Shown here in pieces: positions 1 through 11,302 of a stretch of 64,000 nucleotides of DNA. The position numbers were made by a program, and so were the translations under genes. Position 1 is the first letter of the stretch, and every line of letters begins with the position of its first letter. The stretch lies in contig NC_091132.1 of assembly GCF_040183065.1 (NCBI RefSeq), forward strand, positions 158,508,102-158,572,101, given 5' to 3'. The notes beneath the pieces are model-generated. The model had not been told where the DNA came from, made no database searches, and worked only from the letters and a program-made list of their open reading frames with translations. The stretch comes from Periplaneta americana. Lineage: Eukaryota; Arthropoda; Insecta; Blattodea; Blattidae.

Positions 1-271
1 GGAACATTGTTTCACAGCACAAAGTATACTAACTTTTAACAAAATAATATCTTCCTTACAAAAAATCACAAAGACAAACTTCTCTTTCTCTTCTTTTGGA
101 AATCTTAGCATAGCGATTTGATGTTTTAATACTATATTAGAAGCATAAATATTCTCTTGGTGCTGTTACACTGGCGAAGATCACTTCCATATTTCTTGCC
201 TCAACACTTGTTATGCTATGAAATGTTTTATGCAGGTATTATTCCCTTTTTTTGTTTTCTCAGTTTTTTAC

Positions 272-521
272 TTGGCTATTTAACGACGCTGTACCAACTA
301 CGAAGTTATTTAGCGTCTATGGGATTGATGAGAGCGAGATGATATTTGTCGAGATGAGGCAGAGAATTCGCCATAGATTATCTGACATTTGCCTTATGGT
401 TGGAGAAAACCTCAGAGCAAACTCAACCTGGTAGTCAGACCAAACGGGATTCGAACGCGCGTACGAACGCAACTCCAGATCGGCAGGCTAGCACCTTAAC
501 CGACTGAAATACGTCGGTGGC
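272..521 (-). mobile_element. tRNA-derived SINE, family B
   Basis: Read on the minus strand it starts with a tRNA-like head (box A-like CAGTCGGTTAAGG, box B-like GTTCGAATCCC) and ends with a tail containing GACGCTGTACC and TTAAATA. The same head and tail are found in the better copy at 60152-60419. This copy is more diverged. Transcription would be by RNA polymerase III and mobilisation by a partner LINE; both are family knowledge. Confidence 0.8.
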
Positions 522-1009
522 TTATTCGTACTTGACTACCAGAAATTTCTCCTCTTCATGTCTCAGTTCTTCTACAATCTGTGTGTTTATGTCATTATCA
601 CCATCACTCATTGTGACTCTGTTGCTATTGCTCGTCCTGGTAAAAATGATGGCGACCCATCTTTATTCTTCAAGAAGTGTTGTGCCTGCACTGAGCTTCC
701 TGGTGGAATGTCAGATTTCTTTTGTCTCTTCTGAGGCCTAGGTTTTCTGTATTTGTGAATGAATAGACGCCCAGAACAAGGTTGTAACATTCATTTCTCA
801 TAAGTAGACTTTTTCCTGAAAAATGGTTGTTAACGATGCGCTATGTGTAATGATTATACTCGTATTAAAATCAGCACACATGCCTGATTGTTATCCTTGT
901 TCTAAATAAAAATATATGTATAGTACAAAATGTTTTTCGCATTTTTTTTTTTTTTTTTTTTTTTAAGAATTTCGTATTTGCTGGTTTCAACTTTGTTCTG
1001 GGCGACTAT
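522..1009. other. No gene seen; AT-rich with a poly-T run
   Basis: Only short chance reading frames occur here. A T-run of about 26 bases at 938-964 lies just past the end of the pogo-like coding remnant on the minus strand. Confidence 0.5.
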
Positions 1010-1321
1010 TCAATTCTTTAAAAGTTCCTCAATGCCTGAAGTCCAGTTTTCTTTAGAAGTGTCAGCGGTTTCTTCTGCACGTGACTGTTTGCTGAGAACA
1101 GGGCCAGGATTAAAGGGGATGATGAGCCCTGTTCCCCAAAATCCACCGAGTATGTTCTGCCATTTCTTTGCTTCGATATTTTCCAAAGTTTCCCTAAGTA
1201 AAGACGGAAAAGCATCCTTGGGAATTGGACGAGTACATTTTTGCCAGCCATTGAAAACGTCACATCATGGATTTTTCAATGGTTTGAAAAAGCTTACATC
1301 CAACGGTTCCAGAAGTATGTA
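1010..1321 (-). pseudogene. pogo/Tigger-like transposase, C-terminal fragment
   Basis: Translation on the minus strand gives LLEPLDVSFFKPLKNP, then a stop, then CDVFNGWQK, and later FWGTGLIIPFNPGPVLSKQS before a stop at 1010-1012. The LLQPLDV...FxPLK block and a G-(x)-GI-x-P-x-NP-x-x-VL block are typical of the DDE domain end of pogo/Tigger (CENP-B-like) transposases. The tract is one open frame apart from a TGA at the position where family members usually have Trp, so a single TGG to TGA change would explain the break. The N-terminal DNA-binding half is absent. No terminal repeats were found. Confidence 0.6.
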
Positions 1322-2624
1322 TTATTTATAGTTAAGAGCAAAACGTAGACTTTATGGTTTTCACAGAGTCCTATTACTCGCAGGGCAAAATGCCTGTTAA
1401 GGGAAGGAGCAGCAGCAGTAGGAGTAGTGAGTTGTGGAAATTTTATTTTCATATGCCTGATGTTCCTTCAACATCAAAATGTGGTCTACCGAGTCTTCTA
1501 TATCAGTAGCAATCACATATAGTAGGGCAAGCTGTTGAACCTAGGGTCAAGTTGTACCTGGGGACACCTCGTTTATTTTCAAGGTTATGTGGTGGAATTT
1601 TTGTTTTCGCAGTTGACCACTTTAATTTCACCATTCAGCTGTTCTATCAGTGATTTACTTTTTGTTGAAGTGACCTGGAGAGTTTTTATATTTAAAAATC
1701 TGTTTTTGAACCTAAAAAGTAAGGAATTTTGAAAAAAATTAATTACTTCAATTGATTATTAAGATACATGATTAAAAACTGAAATCTATATTATTAAACA
1801 CTGTTATGCCTGCTACGAATCCATGTGGTTATTGGCTTGTTTTTGGTACTTCAGTCTTGAAAACTTGCTGAGATATATTTGACTGATTCCTGATGTACCC
1901 AGGGATACTGTACCTGGGGACAACTGTCTTCAGATGGACTTCATTAGATTTTAAATATTTTTGGAAATAAGTTACTGTCGTCATGAGTGATCAAAAACAG
2001 TATTTAGTAATGACTTTATGGGGTTTCAGCTTTAGTGAAAATGCTATGTAGGAAATTAAAAAATCAAGAGACTAACTCCGACAAAGCTAAATAATTCTCT
2101 TCCCAGGAAAAGAATAACTCATAATTCTACAAAGGAATTACAAGCGCTTTAACAGATTTGACAGAGAAAACCAAAATAGAAGGAAGAAAAAGAAAGATGA
2201 GTGAGAAGAGAAATATGATGAATAATGTTCAGAAATGGAAGAAGTTGAAGCCACAAGTTCTGTTTCCAGAAGATAATTCAAAAGAGACTGCAGATGAGCC
2301 CAGGAATGTTAGTTCTAATGATAATGCTGAATAAGATGCCATTTAAACTGTAAATTACACTGCTCGAGTGAATTTAGAAGAAATAAGAGAAGAAAATTTT
2401 GTTCTCATTCGTGTGGCAGGAAAGAGAGACTAATTATAATTTTTTTTTGTCGCTAGAATTTGTATGAGATATTTGTGAAACAGAATTTGAAGTTCAGTAT
2501 CTAAAGAAGTTTACTAAATATGACAATTTATTTATCTTCACATGATGAGCAACCAGAAATTGTTTATCTTTTCACAGGATATTGTGTTCAAACCTCTCCA
2601 CCTTCTCAAAGAAAAGATTCAAAC
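1322..2624. other. Repeat-derived sequence, no intact gene
   Basis: Between about 2160 and 2560 the plus strand carries a lysine/glutamate-rich broken frame (for example ENFVLIRVAGKRD and EFEVQYLKKF). It looks like the tail of a transposase-type protein but is too decayed to name. ACCTGGGGACA occurs twice (about 1556 and 1913). Nothing else recognisable. Confidence 0.35.
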
Positions 2625-2872
2625 ATCCACACCTGTGGTGTGATGGTCAGCGCGTCTGGCCGCGAAACCAGGTAGCCCAGGTTCGAATCCCGGTCGGGGC
2701 AAGTTACCTGGTTGAGGTTTTTCCGGGGTTTTCCCTCAACCCAATATGAGCAAATGCTGGGTAACTTCGGTGCTGGACCCCGGACTCATTTCACCAGCAT
2801 TATCACCTTCATTTCATTCAGACGCTAAATAACCTAGATTTTGATACAGCGTCGTAAAATAACCCAATAAAA
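2625..2872 (+). mobile_element. tRNA-derived SINE, family A
   Basis: The head has GGTCAGCGCGTCTGGCCGCG and the box B-like GGTTCGAATCCCGG. The body is CAAGTTACCTGGTTGAGG, and the tail contains GATACAGCGTCGTAAAATAA followed by A-rich DNA. It is flanked by a 13-bp direct repeat AAAAGATTCAAAC (2612-2624 and 2873-2885), the mark of LINE-mediated insertion. Confidence 0.92.
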
Positions 2873-2885
2873 AAAAGATTCAAAC

Positions 2886-3826
2886 CTAAGGAGCATTCAG
2901 AAATATCTTTTCAAAATGTCATTTACAGAATAAGCCCTTGAATAATACAAAATTCATTTAATTGGAAAGCCCAATATTGTTTCTTGTCAAGAAAAGTGAG
3001 AATTATTTTAAAACTTAGCAACATTATCACTATTATGCAAATCTAGTCTTTCAGGTAAAGCTCCATGTAAAGCAGATTTGAATAATTTCAAGGGAAAAAT
3101 TGTTCCAGGGCCGGGTATTGATTCCGGGACCTCTGGTTGAACGTATTCATTACCACCATTGTTATTACATTAAATTCAAAGGCAAAATGTATCATTAATA
3201 AATAACTAGAAAACAGTAAATTGTCTGTATTTTGTAGAAATATAAACTCAATAAAATATTACTTATATTAATTTTATGTTGGACCATGTCTTATGGTATG
3301 TCATTGTATGTCCCAAGGTACATCAACGTGGTCGAAGGTACATCAACCTCATGTGCATATGGACAGAATGTAGCACTTTAGGAAAATTATAAAAGTTATT
3401 TAATTGAAACCATTTTTTTCTAAGATACTTTACACTTCAAAGGTACTGTTGTTAATAATAAAAAGCTGTAAAAGCTTATACAAAAATTAAGAAAATTGAA
3501 ATTTAAAAAACTGTCCCTGGGTACAACAGCTTCCCCTACATCATTCCATCCATCTTTAACAACAACTTGACACATCATTATTCCCCATCTCCAAAATTTT
3601 CAATCTTGAGTGTCTTCTATCCCGCAATGCATTTATAACTTTCTCATTTTATGATATTTGCGCTCTTCTATATTCTCTGTGTCACTCTGGTGCTTTCAAT
3701 TCGTACATGGTTCTGGGCCATCTTACACAGTCATTCTTACAACAAATAACAAATTAACGTAATTCTTTACAATCATAATGAAGCAATAAACGAATCATAA
3801 TATGAAGACTCGTACACCACACTCAC
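2886..3826. other. Intron/intergenic DNA, no feature seen
   Basis: AT-rich sequence without a supportable frame, immediately downstream (minus-strand sense) of zinc-finger gene 1 exon 3. It is presumably intron of that gene. Confidence 0.4.
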
Positions 3827-3909
3827 CTGTCAGTCAGAATCTCATTCTCCTCTGCCTTAAATTCCAGTTTCGGCTCATCCTTCGCTGTCCCCAAATCACA
3901 TAACTCCGC
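3827..3909 (-). CDS. Zinc-finger gene 1, internal coding exon 3
   Basis: This is an 83-bp exon read leftward. The acceptor is a T-rich tract ending TTTTTTAG/GCGGAG; the donor is GACAG/GTGAGTG. It codes for AELCDLGTAKDEPKLEF followed by KAEENEILTD plus two bases (phase 2). The acidic peptide with F-K-A-E, a psi-K-x-E sumoylation-type motif, matches the linker region upstream of C2H2 fingers in insect zinc-finger proteins. The phase-0 start continues from exon 2 (8065-8202). The next exons, including the finger exon, would lie left of base 1. Only part of the gene is visible, so the finger domain is inferred from family resemblance. Confidence 0.7.
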
Positions 3910-4577
3910 CTAAAAAATAAACAGCTAACAGAATAGAGATACAGACAAGATTTACATTGATTTTTCTTGCCATCAGCCTGCATTTAAATTATAGTGAGCC
4001 CAAGTGGAAATTTTAGTAACACAAGACAGATCTCGGAGCGTATATTTAAGGAACTCTTTCGTTTGAAATACCCTAAGACTTGAAAAGCAATTTTAAAAAT
4101 GATCTGTGAGCAAATATTATTACGTATTAACAAATTTAATGAAGTCCCACAATGTACACGGGGTTTATTATTTGAACAAAATGTTTCAGATGAATGAAAT
4201 AATGTTTTCTATTAAGCATTATTCCCTGACTTATGTGAAATGTTTGATAGTTATTCCTTAACATCACTCACAGAAAGAAATGTATCACAAACGGAACATG
4301 AAGAAAACAGGTGCTTGTATAACAATCTATGTACATTACAAGCAGAATGAAACAGAAATATTCATAACTAGAGCCCGGATGTTTAGGAATTTATAACACT
4401 TAGAATAGGCAGGCAAAAAAGACAAGATAATTTGTATAAACAAAAGCCGCCCTAAATAAGGGTTCGATAGATCGGCCTACTAATCAATTCATAAAGAATA
4501 ATAAGGAAACAAAACAATTTTGTGACACTTGGAAAGAAAAAGAAAAAACATTAAGCTAAGAAAACGTAGGAAATCAT

Positions 4578-5545
4578 TTACAATAAAAATTTTGTTGGGT
4601 ATAAATGATTACTAATTATAGCTAAGGATGATTTTAAGACGTGAGATCCTATGGCATCAATCGTTGCATCAGAAATTTTGTATTGTTTAAGTTGATTTAA
4701 AGTTTCACGTGGGATCGTGCCACGGGCACCGAACATGAGCCCAAAAACTGTCCTATATGTAATGTGGTATTGTGCTCCAAGATGTTGACAACAAGGCTCA
4801 TATGACTTGTTTTTCAAGACACACCTCTTCTGGCTGTTGCTCATGCATCTCAAAACGGATTGTGGGATCAAGAATGACACTCTTATCCTTCTGCCGATCA
4901 ATTATGATGATATCAGCCCGTCTAGTAGAGCCATCAGAAGAGACGCAACCAACCTCCTCATAAACCTCATAGGAAGCATTCTGACGGATTGAAGCTGTGA
5001 TGAGAGAACGAACCGTATTATGTCTGTTGATTCAGAGCAATTCTCCAAGATGGCAAAACCCAAGACGTGAGGAAGCGTTTCTTGCTCGTCGCATCTTCTG
5101 CAACGGGTTGAGTCAAGAGTTCTACCAGGGAGAGTACGTACAGGTATTGTATTACAGTTCATCTCAATGGCTTGCGTCCACTGACTGCTCGAAAGTCCCT
5201 TTTTGGTTGAGATCCACGAATTACCTTTCTTCCAGTGAGAATAGAAAACAACTCCCAAACCTTTACTTTCCAATTTGCTCCATTGATGAAAAGAATCTTC
5301 ACGCAATGCTTTTCTTCGTTTTTGAGAAGAAAAACGTTCAGAGCAATCGAAGGTAATTGGTAATTGTTTGATGCAATGTTCAATTTCGTTTGGAAGATTA
5401 CGAGTGGCTGCTACATGAGGGTTGTCAACGTGTAAAAGTCTTTGACAAATATTTAAGTGCTGAAGGTAAGCTTCCCACTGGGCTTTAAATACTCCTAAAC
5501 CTCGCAATCTTCTTGGTGCATACAACATAGGGAAAGCGCAATAAT
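4578..5545 (-). pseudogene. R2-like non-LTR retrotransposon, C-terminal fragment
   Basis: The minus-strand product begins with LYAPRRLRGLGVFKAQWEAY and runs through a CRRCDEQETLPHVLGF zinc-knuckle block, then RRADIIIIDRQKDKSVILDP, then a block containing GAQYHITYRTVFGLMFGARG. The CxxC...HxxxxC knuckle followed by an R-R-A-D...D...K region is the C-terminal knuckle and restriction-like endonuclease of R2-type elements. The reading frame shifts near 5065 (right at the knuckle, where the other frame supplies the missing Cys) and again near 4808, with a stop between them. The reverse transcriptase core is missing, so this is a dead, 5'-truncated copy. Confidence 0.75.
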
Positions 5546-5604
5546 CTCTGAAAAAGGCATTATAAATTTTAAGAAGGCATAAAATATTTTAACAATAAAT
5601 TTAA

Positions 5605-5799
5605 TTATATCAACATAACTGACGTATTTACTTCGTAGGTGATATATGTTGACTTATAAAATACATTTTTTTCGTGATAATCTGTCTTTTCACAAATCTT
5701 ATATAACAAAACTCTTTCATCAGTTGAAAACACATGGGCACTAAATTCACTTACGTAAGCATGAAGTTTACTTTCCACTGGTTTACTGAATTTAGGCAT
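5605..5799 (-). pseudogene. hAT transposase, N-terminal zinc-finger segment
   Basis: The frame starts MPKFSKPVESKLHAYVSEF and continues FSTDERVLLYKICEK, then HEKNVFYKSTYI. The layout (start, helix, then a short CxxC-like finger in which one Cys now reads Tyr) resembles the CGGBP1/BED-like N-terminus of insect hAT transposases. It stops after 64 residues, where several hundred would be expected. It sits between the terminal repeats at 4369 and 6378, which supports the hAT call. Confidence 0.5.
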
Positions 5800-6378
5800 T
5801 CTAGCTAACCGATCTTATACCTTCTCTCACCCGACAACAACTGACTGTTCCTCACTCAAATTTTTTTCTCCTACAATAATAAACACGTGTAGCACAAAAT
5901 TGTAACAGTAAGATTTGAAAATATGAAAGCAAACAATTGGAAATGCTATGTGACAACTTCTATTAGAACGAGTGTTGCCATTGTGAAGACATGACAATAT
6001 TATATTTTGTAACTGCATTGTCGATCATTATTCATATTACACCAATAGTGTTAAAGCACGATTATTAGCAGATTAAGCACCGAAATAAATTACTTTTATT
6101 TACTATTGTTAGTAATGTTAGTCATTGTCTCAAACATTAAAATTTAATACACATTACATTACAATTAATTAGAAAATTGGAAATAAACAAGAAATATTGC
6201 TTTAAAATGACAAAAAAAAAGGCATTTATTAGTAAGAAACACCTTAAAAAGGCAAAACAGGCAAAATAAAAATTGGCCGTGTCACTTTGATTTACTCCAA
6301 ATCACATTTATATCTATGCAAATAATGATTTACTTCCACCCAGTAAAAAAAGGCATTTTGCCAAACATCCGGGCTCTA

Positions 6379-6879
6379 TTAACAGTTTCATTTTTATTTC
6401 CCTCATATGATGTCATGATTTGTTCAACATTGAGACTAAGTTCATACTTGGATGGTACTAGACTAGCAAAGTTATGTTTATAGGCTGCATCAGGAACTCT
6501 GGCTACTAGGACATCTAAAATAAAATAATACCTTTACGAGAAGAACACAATTTACAACTTTAGAACAAAACAACAGCATCACTTCCTTTTAGGCTGGAGA
6601 CTTGTAGATAAAAAATAAAAATAAAAAGAAAACAATGAGCTAAAAGATGATTGATGAAAAGTGTTGATTTTTATACGTACAGCAACACTTCATTAATGAA
6701 GAATCATAGAAGAAGGCAGGGTACAGGAAGAAAATTGTAAAATCAATATCAAAATATGTCCCTTGGCACTATATTTTCGCATACTTATTCTAAGAGCATG
6801 TCCTTAGAAAGGTAGGTGTGTCTGTGTCGGTGTCGATGATTCTGTGTGTTTTTACAACTTTCTAAGGGAAATCTATAAA
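6379..6879 (-). other. Unassigned minus-strand frame with an acceptor-like site
   Basis: Reading leftward from about 6517, a T-rich TTTTATTTTAG is followed by an open stretch containing ARVPDAAYKHNFASLVPSKY and LSLNVEQIMTSYEG, ending near 6380 at the hAT terminal repeat. I do not recognise it. It could be a fragment of a transposon protein or an exon; there is no donor site that settles it. Confidence 0.25.
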
Positions 6880-7266
6880 ATAGTAGCAAAAAAAAAACCG
6901 GACCAACCCTTGCAGGTAATTTCAGAGCCTTGTTCACTCGAGCACGATAGACTGGTAACTAAGACTATCGTGGTTCGAATTCTCCCTGGGAAGGAAACTT
7001 TTTTTTGTTCCTTATTCAAATTTATTCCCAATACTTTTCGATTGCAGCAATATTTTTCTACTTAATTGTCTTATTATTCCCAGAACATGAATTTTACCAG
7101 CAATCGAAAAGTATTGGGGATAAATGTGAATAAGGAAAAAAAAAGTTTCCTTCCCTGCTAGGATTCGAACCACGAAAGTCTTAGTTACCAGACTATCGTG
7201 CTCTGGAGTGAACAAGGCTCTGAAATCAGCTACAAGGGTCGGTTCGGTTTTTTTTCCGCTATTGTA
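6880..7266. repeat. Inverted pair of tRNA-like SINEs (family E)
   Basis: The arms 6880-7045 (plus) and 7100-7266 (minus) are near-complements separated by 54 bp. Each has a tRNA-like segment ending in a box B-like GGTTCGAAT, then CCTGGGAAGGAAAC or its counterpart, then an internal CCCAATACTTTTCGATTGC. The transcript would form a hairpin with stems of about 165 bp. It lies in intron 2 of zinc-finger gene 1. Confidence 0.8.
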
Positions 7267-7272
7267 CATATA

Positions 7273-7995
7273 TACAGAGTGAAAAGTAATTAAACTGACA
7301 AACTCTGGGAGGCTGTATGGGACACCGAAACAAACAGTTTTCTCAAAATGTCTATTGTCATACTATTGTGCTGTGAAGCTATTTTCGCGAGGACACCAGA
7401 TCTTAATATAAAACAAACCATTGCCATGCTTCAGTTTCTTATAAAACTTTTACACATCAAAATCACTGTAAAAGATGTTCAAAAAATTTACACACCAAAA
7501 TCACCTCCATTGACCTGTACACAAAGGTTACATCTTCAGGACATGGATTGTCTAACACGATAAAGGACAGCTTGGTAGAAACTTTAATCAATTCAGAAAC
7601 TCATAACAAATGTTCAAATGACTATAGTAAACAAGTCTCCTTGGCAACACATAGCCTCTAGGATACAATGCGTGCATCAGCAGATCTGTATCAATAACAT
7701 CATTCGATTATCTAACAAAATGAATTATTATCGGTTACAAACTTAAAGTAAGTCGTTGGATTGTACCTCGAAATGTGTTGAACTTAAACTTTTATTGTTA
7801 TGAGTTCCTGAATTGATTAACGTTGCAACACTTGCTACCACGCTGATATTATCTAACAGATGTTTCATTATGTTCTTTCATTAATAACTAAAAAGCTAAG
7901 GATTTTCGGACATATGTTGATATGAACTTTCTTTCTTGTTTTGGTGTGAGGAACGTGCTCCAAGGTTTGTCAAAGTATTTCTGAAACACCCTGTA
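7273..7995. mobile_element. Possible non-autonomous mariner-type element
   Basis: The ends read TACAGAGTG (7273) and, inverted, TACAGGGTG (ending 7995), each bordered by TA. Internally there is a second inverted pair near 7590-7610 and 7797-7818 (TCAATTCAGAAACTCATAACA against its complement with one change). There is no coding capacity. Short ends of this kind are common on DUF4817/mariner-type elements of insects (family recollection). Confidence 0.35.
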
Positions 7996-8028
7996 TACAT
8001 ATACGTATATATGTGTGTATGTGGGGCA

Positions 8029-8054
8029 TGTGTGTGTGTGTGTGTGTGTGTGTG
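8029..8054. repeat. (TG)n microsatellite
   Basis: About 13 TG units directly downstream of the exon 2 donor site on the minus strand (CA repeat in the gene's sense). Confidence 0.95.
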
Positions 8055-8064
8055 CTCTAATTAC

Positions 8065-8202
8065 CTCATTTTTACACTTTGGCATAAAAAGATGTGTAGA
8101 CACTGCAGGTTCCTCAACTTTAATCTCTGATGTGAGATCATAGCTGTGGTCCACGCATTCCGTCTTTATTCCAGCCACGTGGAGATCCAACAACTTCCCT
8201 TC
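8065..8202 (-). CDS. Zinc-finger gene 1, internal coding exon 2
   Basis: This is a 138-bp exon with acceptor TGTCTTCTGCAG/GAAGGG and donor AATGAG/GTAATT. It codes for exactly 46 residues in phase 0-0: EGKLLDLHVAGIKTECVDHS, then YDLTSEIKVEEPAVSTHLF, then MPKCKNE. The I-K-T-E and I-K-V-E tetrapeptides fit the psi-K-x-E sumoylation consensus. The peptide matches, by recollection of the family, the acidic region that precedes C2H2 fingers in insect nuclear zinc-finger proteins. It joins in phase with exon 1 (15979-16076) and exon 3 (3827-3909). Intron 1 is about 7.8 kb and intron 2 about 4.2 kb. Confidence 0.75.
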
Positions 8203-9745
8203 CTGCAGAAGACACAGAGGCGTAATGTAACATAAAATAGCTTGTAAGAATACGATTCCTAGTGCTACATGCTGGTCCACATCCTAAGGCTTCGTATCTA
8301 TTTGATGCACTTGTGAAATACAGTATTATAAAAATAATCGATAGTAAAATAACAAAACATTAACAACTATATACTATAGACAAAAGACAATGTTTACCTC
8401 TATAAATGAAAAATATATGGAAATTATGTGTTTGGCACATAATTGATATTTGATAGATAAAAACCCACTGTATTGTTTTTTCTATGAATCGAAATATCTC
8501 AAAATACATTCAGAAAACCCATTACAACTGAAATAAGAAAATAGTTGCGTTGCTTACACTGACAACCGAATAAATATTCTAGTTGATTATGATTTAACAC
8601 GAGTAATTTATATTGCATAAAAGATACATTTCCTCCCTCAGGTTGGTTTTTTTCTACCTAAAAACTTTATACCAATGTCAGGAGATTGCCTTATTCAATA
8701 GTCTCACCCGTTTCTCATCACGCTATTACATATATTTTCACTTGCATTTCAACTAAAGAAAAGGATCACTAATAAATATCTTATATTTCTAACTAAGCAC
8801 ATAGACTAACATAAATGATGTTGATTAAGATATTTAAAGTAGAACAGATTTTGGAAACATCATACGTAACCTCAGCTTGAAGATAATTACAAGCTCATCT
8901 TACAATTCACTTCAATACACTAACAGCAGTATTTAAAAATATTCATATTTTTATAGAAGAGATCAATTTTCTTCGCAAGTTTTCAAATGCATTTCGGTTT
9001 ACAACAACTGAAGTAAAATGAATTTAAATAACTGTCAAAATGATCACGTGTGTATTACTGCTTTGGAAGACTGAGCATCGCAATGCGTTGCATCTGGAAC
9101 TTAAAAAATTCAAGCGGGCACTCTCTTCTGAACTGTAATTCAGGCGGGCACTTTTTTCTGAACTGTACCTCAATGCAAGTAAATATTTCAAACATTGTCA
9201 ATGATAACATGGTCGTTTCTCTATCTGGCACAGGCGCAAACAAAAGAAAAACGCTAATCTGGAGAATTTGCTACGGTACCTTTGAACCGTGCCACTACAG
9301 TTACGACCAAATTTAACTAAATACACAATGTCACCAACATAAGGACATGACTTTGGTCTGTGGCGTCGTTAAAAGGAGATTTTTTTTTCTCTTTACCTCC
9401 TTCGTTCTAAACATTACTGAGAGATAGCACCACTGTTAGCGACAAGATGTATTTGCGTAAATACTGCGAGTAGATTACGTGTCTTAAATGAGGGGCTCGC
9501 GACAGGAACAGTTTTGCTGAGACGCATGCGCGAACCTCTCATGCAGTGGCAGTGTGATCCTTATTTGAATTTATTTCCGTGTGTACATTCCAGATCTAGT
9601 CAAGAAGATCCCTTCTTGCTCCGGTTAGACATTTTGCATATATGAAGGTTAGGTTTGATTAGTTTAGGTTTTTAATAACCAAGACGATCCTGTCGGTCAT
9701 GGCCCTTATGATAGTTTTTGTTTCGTAATTTCATAAACAATAATA
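8203..9745. other. Intron 1 DNA, little structure
   Basis: AT-rich. The only item seen is a direct repeat of about 30 bp near 9110-9172, built on GCGGGCACT...TCTGAACTGTA. No gene is supportable. Confidence 0.4.
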
Positions 9746-11300
9746 CACTCAGGGACAAAAAAAACCGGACACTTCTATATTTGCTTGTATTTTGTTGCCA
9801 ATTATTTCAAAATGAAACAAAACCCATTTAAACAAAATAATGTTTCATTTAGCACCTTATACGACAACATTTGAAAAAATAATCTCTGATGAGAAAATTT
9901 ACAAAAAATTACAAAGGGCGTATAACTATGGCATCGTTTGGTCTAACTGTTTTTCATTTTATGGTGCCATAAACATTAAAAACTCTTTTTAGTAACAGGT
10001 ATTACCTCCTCTGGCTTGAATAACTGCATCCATACGTCTTGGCATGCTCTCAATTTGGTTAGCAATGTCTTCTTGAGAAATAAGTTTCCATTCTTCGCCA
10101 AGTGCTCACCTCAACTCTTGTAACGATTCTGGTCTCGGTCATCTATTCTTAACACACCGTCCCAGCATGTCCTACACGTGTTCAATTGGGTTCATGTCTG
10201 GACTCCTTGCTGGCCATGGAAGAACATGGATTCCCACTTCTTGGAGATAATCTCCAACCGCATGGGCAATATGCGGCCGTGCATTATCATGCATTAAAAC
10301 AAAATTATCGCCTACAAATTGGCCAAATGGCACAACATGATTAGCTGAACATCCATTTATATACCTATCAGCTGTTAGTCTTCCATTTTCAACAAAAACC
10401 AACTCTTTACGAGCATCTGTACACACTCCTGCCCAAACCATCACTCCACCACCTCCATACGGCACATTGTCGGAAATGCAACACTATGAAAATCGTTCTC
10501 CCCTCCTTCTCCAAACTCTTTCACGTCCATCAGGTGAGCACAGATTGAAACGGGACTCATCAGTGAACAGAACACAGCTCCACTGTCCATTTCTCCAATC
10601 CCTGTGATCATTTGCAGAATGCAGTCGTCCAACTCGATGCATCCTGAGAAGTCTGGGACCAGTTGCAGGTCTACTTGATATCAGTCCACTTGCTTTCAAC
10701 CTCCTTCTAACTGTTTTGGCCGAAATTGGGCGTCCACGCATGTTAACAAATTGCTGGGCTACACTAGTAGCTGGCAGGTTGCGCTCCCTAAGAACTCTCA
10801 ACACCATATACCTGTCTTCATTTGGATTTATAGCTCTTGGACGACCCGAACCTGGTCTTCTGGTATATTCTAGGGTCTCTCTATACCGTTTTATGGCATC
10901 ATGGGTTGTGCTTGTAGCCATATTCATAACATTTGCAATGTAACGTACACTGCATCCATCATCGTAAAGGGCTACAGCTCGAGCCACATCTTCAGGTCGC
11001 ATCTTGTTTTAAGACAAATGTTACAACCCCACTTAAACTCAGAAAATGTAAAAATAAAGAAATAACGAATGATAACGATAATGAAGCACAAACTGGTTGA
11101 GACAAAATTGTTATAGCTGAGACTCCGAAAGCAAAATTGGAATATTTGGTTGTAATGGATTGTTTATAAAACAAAAAACAATCAACAATGTATACACGTC
11201 TCCATAACAACAGATGGCTACCATAATATTGTATGAGAAGATAATGTTTTGCAAAATACCAGCAAATATTAAAGTGTCCGGTTTTTTTTGCCCCTGAGTG
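9746..11300 (-). mobile_element. Tc1-like transposon with TA target duplication
   Basis: The terminal inverted repeats begin CACTCAGGGACAAAAAAAAC (left) and end with the near-complement GTTTTTTTTGCCCCTGAGTG (right). TA dinucleotides flank both ends (9744-9745 and 11301-11302). The total length, 1555 bp, is normal for Tc1. The encoded transposase is broken by stops, so the copy is inactive by itself. It sits in intron 1 of zinc-finger gene 1. Confidence 0.93.
9989..11002 (-). pseudogene. Tc1-like transposase with four in-frame stops
   Basis: One 338-codon frame runs from the ATG at 11002 to a TAA at 9989, the family's usual length. It starts MRPEDVARAVALYDDG and shows two helix-turn-helix parts (R-Y-I-A near residue 20, K-T-V-R-R-R-L near 95), the GRP-type linker, and the DD34E triad: FTDESRF, MHDNARPH and SPDMNPIEHV. 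Stops interrupt it after GERFS (TAG, 10484-10486), after IEHV (TAG), about 12 codons later (TGA), and after LQELR (TGA). No frameshift was needed. Each stop is one base from an expected codon such as Gln, Trp or Arg. The enzyme would have cut and pasted the element at TA sites. Confidence 0.92.
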
Positions 11301-11302
11301 TA

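Larger units (their letters stand above)
4369..6378 (-). mobile_element. hAT-like DNA transposon, non-autonomous or broken
   Basis: Both ends carry the same inverted terminal repeat of about 16 bp, TAGAGCCCGGATGTTT at 4369 and its complement ending at 6378. On the minus strand a hAT-type N-terminal zinc-finger segment is present (5605-5799), but the remaining transposase is replaced by an R2-like retrotransposon piece (4578-5545). I could not find a convincing 8-bp target duplication (left TTCATAAC, right TTAACAGT). It lies in intron 2 of zinc-finger gene 1. Confidence 0.65.

Noticed and set aside
930..1331. 133-residue plus-strand frame
   Set aside because: It starts in a poly-T run and is antisense to the recognisable pogo-like fragment.
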